Assembly (NCBI GenBank): GCA_025463615.1
Contig: JAODAU010000451.1
Span: 1-19,906, forward strand
Length of the DNA: 19,906 bases
Origin: Microbacteriaceae bacterium
GTDB lineage: Bacteria > Actinomycetota > Actinomycetes > Actinomycetales > Microbacteriaceae
Direction: 5' to 3'
The notes under the pieces: model-generated
Seen by the model: only the letters and a program-made list of their open reading frames with translations
What the model was told of the DNA's origin: nothing
Databases searched by the model: none
Shown here: one piece after another, positions 14,281-19,906 of the stretch
How the letters are laid out: the number at the start of each line of letters is the position of its first letter
Position numbering within the stretch: position 1 is the stretch's first letter
Translations under genes and position numbers: made by a program

Positions 14281-15555
14281 ATGGCCACCCAGGTGAACCC
14301 CCCGCGCGGGATGCGCGACTTCCTGCCCGCCGAGAAGGCCCGCAGGGAGCAGGTGCTCGCGACCATCCGCGGTGTCTACGCGGCGCACGGCTTCGATGAG
14401 ATCGAGACGCCCGTCATGGAGGACTCGGATCGGCTGCACGCGGGCCTCGGCGGCGACAACGAGAAGCTGGCCTTCGGCGTGCTCAAGCGCGGTCTGACCG
14501 CCGACGACCTGGCCGCCGCCGACGACCCGCTCGAGCTCGCGGACCTCGGCCTGCGCTTCGACCTCACCGTGCCGCTCACCCGGTTCTACGCCACGCACCG
14601 CGCCGAGCTGCCTCCCGTGTTCCGGTCCATCCAGATCGCCTCGGTCTGGCGCGCCGAGCGCCCGCAGAAGGGGCGCTACCGCCAGTTCGTGCAGGCCGAC
14701 ATCGACGTGATCGGCGAGGCCGGGCCGCTGGCCGAGATCGAGCTGATGACGGCGACCGCGGCCACGCTCGACGCGCTCGGCCTCACCGGCTGGACGATCC
14801 GGGTCAACGACCGCCGCCTGCTCATCGGCATGCTGGACGCCCTCGGCTTCGCCCCCGAGGATCGCGAGTCGGCGCTCGTGACGATCGACAAGCTCGACAA
14901 GATCGGCCGCGAGGGCGTCGTCGCCGAACTGCGCGACAAGGGCCTGCCGGGCGACGAGCTGGAGCGGTTCTTCGCCCGGCCCCAGACCCTCGAGCACCTG
15001 CCGTTCGGCGAGCGGCTCATCGCGAAGGGTCTGCCGGACGGCGTCGACCCGGCCGCGGTCGCCGAACTCGCCGCCATCGGGCTGGCCGTCGACGAGGGGC
15101 GGGGCACGCCATCCGTGCAGTTCGACCCGTTCCTCGTGCGCGGCATGGGCTACTACACGGGCACGATCTTCGAGATCGAGCACCCGGAGTCCTCGGGCTC
15201 GCTGGGCGGCGGAGGCCGCTACGACGGCATGGTCGGTCGCTTCCTCGGCACGGATGTGCCGGCCGCCGGCTTCTCGATCGGCTTCGAGCGCATCGTCGAC
15301 CTCATCGACCCGCCCGCCGGCGCCGACGCGGATGCCGTGGCCCTCGTCTACGGCGACGATGTCGACTTCGTGCGGCTCATGGCGCTCAAGGGCGGCCTCA
15401 TCGCGGAGGGCAAGCGCGTGCGGCTGGAGCGGGAGCCGCGCAACCTGAAGCCGCTGCTGGAGCGCCTGGCGGCATCCGGATTCTCGCGCGTGGCGACCGT
15501 GACCGAGGCGACCGTCTCCACCGGCGACCTGGTCTGGAGGCCCCTGGGGGGCTGA
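14281..15555 (+). CDS. hisS: histidyl-tRNA synthetase (histidine-tRNA ligase), FDLTVP type
   Basis: This 424-residue class II synthetase attaches histidine to tRNA(His). Motif 2 is W123-R-A-E-R-P-Q-K-G-R-Y-R-Q-F136, the HisA signature is RGMGYYTG at 287-294, and motif 3 is in AAGFSIGFERI. A Rossmann-like anticodon-binding domain follows (VALVYGDD... KGGLIAEGKRVRLE). The segment L91-R-F-D-L-T-V-P98 replaces the LRPEGTA of E. coli and M. tuberculosis enzymes. The IRVNDRRLLIGML and TIDKLDKIG stretches resemble human HARS, so this is the archaeal/eukaryal-like subfamily, which I recall also in some other Actinobacteria. It sits between two TetR genes inside the mazG-eno interval, away from relA, its common partner. 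It has no visible defects. Confidence 0.96.
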   Translation: MATQVNPPRGMRDFLPAEKARREQVLATIRGVYAAHGFDEIETPVMEDSDRLHAGLGGDNEKLAFGVLKRGLTADDLAAADDPLELADLGLRFDLTVPLTRFYATHRAELPPVFRSIQIASVWRAERPQKGRYRQFVQADIDVIGEAGPLAEIELMTATAATLDALGLTGWTIRVNDRRLLIGMLDALGFAPEDRESALVTIDKLDKIGREGVVAELRDKGLPGDELERFFARPQTLEHLPFGERLIAKGLPDGVDPAAVAELAAIGLAVDEGRGTPSVQFDPFLVRGMGYYTGTIFEIEHPESSGSLGGGGRYDGMVGRFLGTDVPAAGFSIGFERIVDLIDPPAGADADAVALVYGDDVDFVRLMALKGGLIAEGKRVRLEREPRNLKPLLERLAASGFSRVATVTEATVSTGDLVWRPLGG

Positions 15556-15556
15556 C

Positions 15557-15609
15557 TTTCCGGCGTTTCTCCGTATGCTGGAAACGTATTCTTTGCCGGG
15601 GGAGCTCAG
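15557..15609 (+). promoter_or_regulatory. promoter, possible operator and RBS of the second TetR gene
   Basis: TATTCT (15587-15592) is a good minus-10. Just upstream are nested inverted repeats: TTTCC (15557-15561) with GGAAA (15580-15584), and CGTTTC (15564-15569) with GAAACG (15581-15586), which abuts the hexamer. GGGGGAG (about 15598-15604) is a strong ribosome-binding site for ATG 15610. The placement fits a TetR autoregulatory operator. Confidence 0.5.
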
Positions 15610-16212
15610 ATGGTCGATGGCACGCCGCCGCCGTTCGCGCTGCCCAAGCCGGGGTCATCCGCCGACCGGCTCATCGAACTCACCCTCGACTACATGCTGG
15701 CCGAGGGCGCGCCGACCGACTCGCTGCGCACGATCGCCGAGGCGATCGGCACGAGCCACCGCATGCTGCAGTACCACTTCCACACGAAGGAGCGGCTGCT
15801 CGGCAGCGTGCTGCTGAAGTTCCAGGCGCGCAGGGCGATCGCGGAGCTGCCCGAGTTCACCAGTCGCTCGCAGTACGTGCGCTTCTCGTGGGACATCTAC
15901 CGGGAGCCCGACAGCTTCCTGATGATGGAGATCCTCATCCTCATCACCAACCCGGCGGCCGGCGCGGTCAACGACGAGTCGCTGATGAAGCGGCTGAGCA
16001 ACCGCTGGAGCGAGACGCTCATCGAGCTGGGCCTGCGCGAGGGCCTCTCGCTGGAGCGCTCCGAGGCCGAGGCGCGCCTCGTGCGCGACGCCTGGCGCGG
16101 CATGCACCAGGACATCTACAGCACCGGCAACCGCGCCGCCGTCGACGCCGCATTCGAGGTGCTCCTGGACTGGCTGGATGCCTCGCCCGCCCTCCAGCGG
16201 GCCCGCGACTAG
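15610..16212 (+). CDS. TetR-family transcriptional regulator
   Basis: The 200-residue protein has an N-terminal TetR helix-turn-helix (SLRTIAEAIGTSHRMLQYHFHTKERLLGSVL, about residues 38-68), a Pro-rich N-terminal tail (PPPFALPKPG) and a C-terminal regulatory domain rich in aromatic and Met residues (YREPDSFLMMEILILI), which could line a hydrophobic ligand pocket. A clear GGGGGAG site precedes ATG 15610. The layout around EARLVRDAWRGMHQDIY parallels EARLMVDTIYGLQYDLI of the TetR gene before hisS, so the two look like diverged paralogues flanking hisS. It is followed after 89 bp by enolase, which has its own promoter. Target genes are unknown; autoregulation through the upstream inverted repeat is likely. 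Confidence 0.9.
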   Translation: MVDGTPPPFALPKPGSSADRLIELTLDYMLAEGAPTDSLRTIAEAIGTSHRMLQYHFHTKERLLGSVLLKFQARRAIAELPEFTSRSQYVRFSWDIYREPDSFLMMEILILITNPAAGAVNDESLMKRLSNRWSETLIELGLREGLSLERSEAEARLVRDAWRGMHQDIYSTGNRAAVDAAFEVLLDWLDASPALQRARD

Positions 16213-16239
16213 CGCCCCCGGCCGTTCCTTCGCTCCGGG

Positions 16240-17582
<1,343 letters not shown>

Positions 17583-17600
17583 TTCCGAGTGAGGGCCGCT

Positions 17601-17606
17601 TAGGCT
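17601..17606 (+). promoter_or_regulatory. minus-10 hexamer for leaderless ftsB-like gene
   Basis: TAGGCT lies six bases before ATG 17613 in the 30-bp gap after eno, without a ribosome-binding site. Readthrough from eno is also possible, since no terminator is seen between them. Confidence 0.5.
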
Positions 17607-17612
17607 CGAAGC

Positions 17613-18137
17613 ATGGCACGAGCACCCCGATCCGGCAGTCGCACCCGCACGCAGCGCGTGCCCGTGCAGCTGCCGGACGAGGCGCCGGGCACCAACTGGA
17701 TCCGTAGCATCCGGCTCTCCGGGTTCGCCATCACGGCGCTCGGGCTGATCGTGCTCTGCGTGGTCGTGCTGGCGCCGTCGCTGCGCGTCTACATCGCCCA
17801 GCGCCAGCAGATCTCGCAGCTGCAGGACCAGGTGGAGCAGTCGAAGAAGTCGCTGGCGGAGCTGAAGCACGAGAAGGCCCGCTGGGACGACCCGAACTAC
17901 ATCGAGGCGCAGGCGCGTGAGCGGCTCGACTACGTGTTCCCGGGCGACTTCACCTACCTCGTGATCAACGACAAGCCGGTGGCCGAGACGCAGAACGGCC
18001 AGCCGATCAGCGACAAACTGCAGACGACGAAGGTGGACTGGGTGGCATCCATGCTCTCCTCGGTGTTCACCGCCGGGCTCAGCAACGAGCCGTCCAGCAC
18101 GCTCGTCGCGCCGGTGATCGAGGGGCCCAAGCAGTGA
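17613..18137 (+). CDS. septum formation initiator, FtsB/DivIC-like
   Basis: The 174-residue single-pass membrane protein has a basic cytoplasmic N-terminus (about 1-35, RSGSRTRTQR), one membrane segment (about 36-55), an extracytoplasmic coiled coil (about 58-90, QRQQISQLQDQVEQSKKSL) and the family motif D93-P-N-Y-I-E-A-Q-A-R-E-R-L-D-Y-V-F-P-G. FtsB/DivIC proteins link FtsL and FtsQ in the divisome and help activate septal peptidoglycan synthesis. The C-terminal tail after residue 111 is longer than in E. coli FtsB, as in actinobacterial homologues (Rv1024). It overlaps the DUF501 gene by four bases (GTGA), the conserved pair in Actinobacteria. Confidence 0.92.
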   Translation: MARAPRSGSRTRTQRVPVQLPDEAPGTNWIRSIRLSGFAITALGLIVLCVVVLAPSLRVYIAQRQQISQLQDQVEQSKKSLAELKHEKARWDDPNYIEAQARERLDYVFPGDFTYLVINDKPVAETQNGQPISDKLQTTKVDWVASMLSSVFTAGLSNEPSSTLVAPVIEGPKQ

Positions 18138-18631
18138 CCACGCCGCCCTTCGACCCGCCCACCGCGGCGGACATCGCGGCCGTCTCCGAGCAGCTGGGCC
18201 GCCCCGCGCGCAACGTGATCGGCATCGCCGCGCGCTGCGTCTGCGGTCGCCCCACGGTCGTCTCGACGAGCCCGCGCCTCGACGACGGCACGCCGTTCCC
18301 CACCCTCTACTACCTGTCGCACCCCGCCGCGACGGCCGCCATCTCGACCCTCGAGGCGAACGGCGTGATGCCCGAACTCGCGGCGCTGCTCGAGGGCGAC
18401 ACGGCCGACCGGTACGCGGCTGCCCACGCGCGGTACATCGCCGACCGCGAGGGCATCGAGTTCGTCGAGGAGATCGCCGGCATCTCGGCGGGTGGCATGC
18501 CCACCCGTGTGAAGTGCCTGCACGCCCTGGCCGCACACTCGCTCGCCGCCGGGCCGGGAGTCAATCCGATCGGCGACCTCGCGCTCGAACGCGCCGAGTG
18601 GTCGCCGCTGATCTGCCAGTGCGCGGCCTGA
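18134..18631 (+). CDS. DUF501 family protein
   Basis: The 165-residue protein matches DUF501 (Rv1025-type). Recognisable blocks are GIAARCVCGRPTVVSTSPRL, the DGTPFPTLYYLSHP segment, the acidic mid-region and GMPTRVKCLHALAAHSLAAGPGVNPIGD. Conserved Cys and His residues (RCVCG, VKCLHALAAH, and the C-terminal CQCAA) suggest a metal or redox site, but no function is established. The GTG start at 18134 overlaps the ftsB-like stop codon, so translation is coupled. In mycobacteria the next gene is an exopolyphosphatase; here it is an S8 protease that begins inside the last 13 bases of this gene. Confidence 0.93.
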   Translation: MTTPPFDPPTAADIAAVSEQLGRPARNVIGIAARCVCGRPTVVSTSPRLDDGTPFPTLYYLSHPAATAAISTLEANGVMPELAALLEGDTADRYAAAHARYIADREGIEFVEEIAGISAGGMPTRVKCLHALAAHSLAAGPGVNPIGDLALERAEWSPLICQCAA

Positions 18632-19848
18632 AGGCACTGGTCGCGGGGGCCGTGGCCCTCGCGCTCGTCGTGGTCGCGGCGGGGCCGGCGTCCGCCGACT
18701 CGATCCGCGACCAGGAGTACTGGCTGGCCGGCTACGGCTTCACCACCGCCTGGAACACCACGAAGGGCGCCGGCGTCACGGTGGCCGTGATCGACACCGG
18801 CGTCGACGGCTCGGTGCCCGACCTCACCGGCGTCGTCACCGGCGGCACGGATGTCTCGGGCGTCGGCAGCCCGGACGGCCAGAAGCCCATCGGCGACGAC
18901 AACGAGCACGGCACCCTGGTCGCGTCGATGCTCGCGGGGCACGGCCACGGCTCGGGAGCCGGGGTCATCGGCGTGGCGCCGGCGGCGAAGATCCTCGCGG
19001 TCTCGGTCGGCTTCGGCGTCGGCACGGTCGACTCGGACACCCAGATCGCGAATGCGGTGCGCTGGTCGGTCGACCACGGCGCGAACGTGATCAACATGTC
19101 GCTCACCCGCAACACGCTCGACTGGCCGCCGAGCTGGGACGACGCGTTCCTCTACGCGATGGAGCACAACGTCGTGGTCGTGGCGGCCGCCGGCAACCGG
19201 GGAAGCGGCACCACGGAGGTCGGCGCGCCCGCCACGATGCCGGGCGTCGTCACGGTCGCCGGCGTCGACCGCAACGGCAAGGCGAGCTTCGACGCGTCGT
19301 CGCAGGGCATCACGCTCTCGGTCGCGGCGCCGAGCGAGGACCTCGTCGGGGCCGGCCCCGGCGGCGGCTACTACACCTGGGCGGGCACGAGCGGCGCGAC
19401 ACCGATCGTGGCCGGACTGCTCGCGCTCATCATCGCCTCGCACCCCGGTATCACGGCGGGCAACGCGATCAACCGGCTCACGGCCACCGCGACCCCGGCG
19501 GGCAGCGCGATCACCTACGGCAGCGGCCTGATCAACGCGGCGAAGGCGGTCACGGCGGCGGTTGCGACCGTGAAGACCGACCCGGCCGACGACCTCAAGG
19601 AGTGGATCAGGCTCAACCGGCGGGCGGCATCCAGCCCCCTGCCGACGTCGAGCGCCACGGGCACCCCGGTGCCGACTCCGGCGGTCGCCGCGCCGCCCGT
19701 CTCGCCCTTCGGATCGGTGCTGCCGAGCGTGGGCGCGCTGCGGGATGTGGGGCTCCCGCTGCTGGTCTACCTCGTCTTCGCCGGCCTCATCGTGCTCGTC
19801 GTGCTGGGTGCGCGTCGGGCGGCAATTCGCAGGCGAAGGCTCCAGTAG
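18619..19848 (+). CDS. secreted, membrane-anchored S8 (subtilisin/mycosin-like) serine protease
   Basis: The start is GTG 18619, which overlaps the DUF501 gene by 13 bases. It gives a clean signal peptide (RGLKALVAGAVALALVV then AAGPASA, cleavage near residue 26); upstream in-frame codons give Arg-rich shadow sequence. The 409-residue product has the full subtilase triad: D59 in VAVIDTGVD, H97 in DNEHGTLVAS and S258 in AGTSGATPIVAG, with oxyanion Asn193 in AAAGNRG. A Pro/Thr/Ser-rich linker (about 335-365) leads to one C-terminal membrane helix (LLVYLVFAGLIVLVVLGAR) and a basic tail. This is the layout of mycosins of type VII secretion systems, but no ESX gene is in view. It probably cleaves envelope or secreted proteins; no propeptide is obvious. 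Confidence 0.92.
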   Translation: MRGLKALVAGAVALALVVVAAGPASADSIRDQEYWLAGYGFTTAWNTTKGAGVTVAVIDTGVDGSVPDLTGVVTGGTDVSGVGSPDGQKPIGDDNEHGTLVASMLAGHGHGSGAGVIGVAPAAKILAVSVGFGVGTVDSDTQIANAVRWSVDHGANVINMSLTRNTLDWPPSWDDAFLYAMEHNVVVVAAAGNRGSGTTEVGAPATMPGVVTVAGVDRNGKASFDASSQGITLSVAAPSEDLVGAGPGGGYYTWAGTSGATPIVAGLLALIIASHPGITAGNAINRLTATATPAGSAITYGSGLINAAKAVTAAVATVKTDPADDLKEWIRLNRRAASSPLPTSSATGTPVPTPAVAAPPVSPFGSVLPSVGALRDVGLPLLVYLVFAGLIVLVVLGARRAAIRRRRLQ

Positions 19849-19851
19849 ACT
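19846..19851 (+). promoter_or_regulatory. minus-10 hexamer for the last gene, containing the previous stop codon
   Basis: TAGACT includes the TAG stop of the S8 protease gene (19846-19848) and lies six bases before GTG 19858, as at mfd. No ribosome-binding site is present. Confidence 0.55.
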
Positions 19852-19857
19852 TAACCC

Positions 19858-19906
19858 GTGCCTAAAATCCTCATTGTTGGCGGCGGATACGCCGGTTTTT
19901 ACACCG
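19858..19906 (+). CDS. FAD/NAD(P)-dependent oxidoreductase, N-terminal fragment (type II NADH dehydrogenase-like)
   Basis: Only 16 codons and one base are inside the window, and the frame is open to the edge. The translation starts (M)PKILIVGGGYAGFYT, a beta strand followed by the dinucleotide-binding GxGxxG (GGGYAG) of FAD-dependent pyridine-nucleotide oxidoreductases. The short N-terminus, with the glycine motif at residue 8 and YAGFY/T, is typical of Ndh-type NADH:quinone oxidoreductases, but other flavoproteins (nitrite reductase or ferredoxin reductase relatives) begin similarly. The leaderless GTG start is supported by TAGACT six bases upstream. The sequence here is less G+C-rich (AAA ATC, ATT GTT, TTT), as often seen at translation starts. 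Confidence 0.7.
   Translation, partial: MPKILIVGGGYAGFYT

Overview
The window is very G+C-rich (about two thirds or more by eye), with third codon positions almost always G or C. It carries an F420-type PPOX enzyme, a mycosin-like subtilase, a DUF501 protein and the gene order mfd ... mazG ... eno-ftsB-DUF501. I recall this order as a conserved chromosomal block of Actinobacteria (mycobacterial Rv1020-Rv1025). Together with the many apparently leaderless start codons, this suggests an actinobacterial chromosome, most likely Micrococcales and perhaps Microbacteriaceae. I see no IS element, integrase, CRISPR array, tRNA or rRNA.

Region 1 (1-4893) is one tightly overlapped plus-strand operon of five genes: the C-terminal end of a MoxR-type AAA+ ATPase, an unrecognised 204-aa protein, a 611-aa protein joining an HExxH metallopeptidase-like domain to a C-terminal von Willebrand A (VWA) domain, an unrecognised helical 216-aa protein, and a PaaK-like adenylate-forming ligase. 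Each gene overlaps the next by 4 or 8 bases. This is the best candidate for a little-described system: a MoxR/VWA ATPase-protease-like module coupled to an acyl-adenylating enzyme.

Region 2 (4961-12106) starts with mfd (transcription-repair coupling factor). It is followed by a small F420/PPOX oxidoreductase, a convergent DUF1206 membrane protein, a DHA2-type MFS exporter, and a convergent CPBP (CAAX-like) membrane protease. These accessory genes are packed to the base: two convergent genes share one CTAG as both stop codons, and another convergent pair is 2 bp apart.

Region 3 (12107-16212) holds a left-handed beta-helix protein coupled to mazG, then a 273-bp gap. The gap contains four successive RNA-type stem-loops and an A+T-rich island with palindromes. 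Next come a TetR regulator, a histidyl-tRNA synthetase of the FDLTVP (archaeal/eukaryal-like) type, and a second TetR regulator.

Region 4 (16213-19906) is the housekeeping block: enolase, ftsB/divIC, DUF501, a mycosin-like S8 protease, and the first 16 codons of a type II NADH dehydrogenase-like flavoprotein.

Two signals cut across genes. Nine genes have an A-at-2/T-at-6 minus-10 hexamer 5-7 bases before the start codon and no convincing ribosome-binding site, as expected for leaderless mRNAs. The heptamer GGATGCC (either strand) occurs 28 times by eye, often by using otherwise avoided codons (GAT, GCA).
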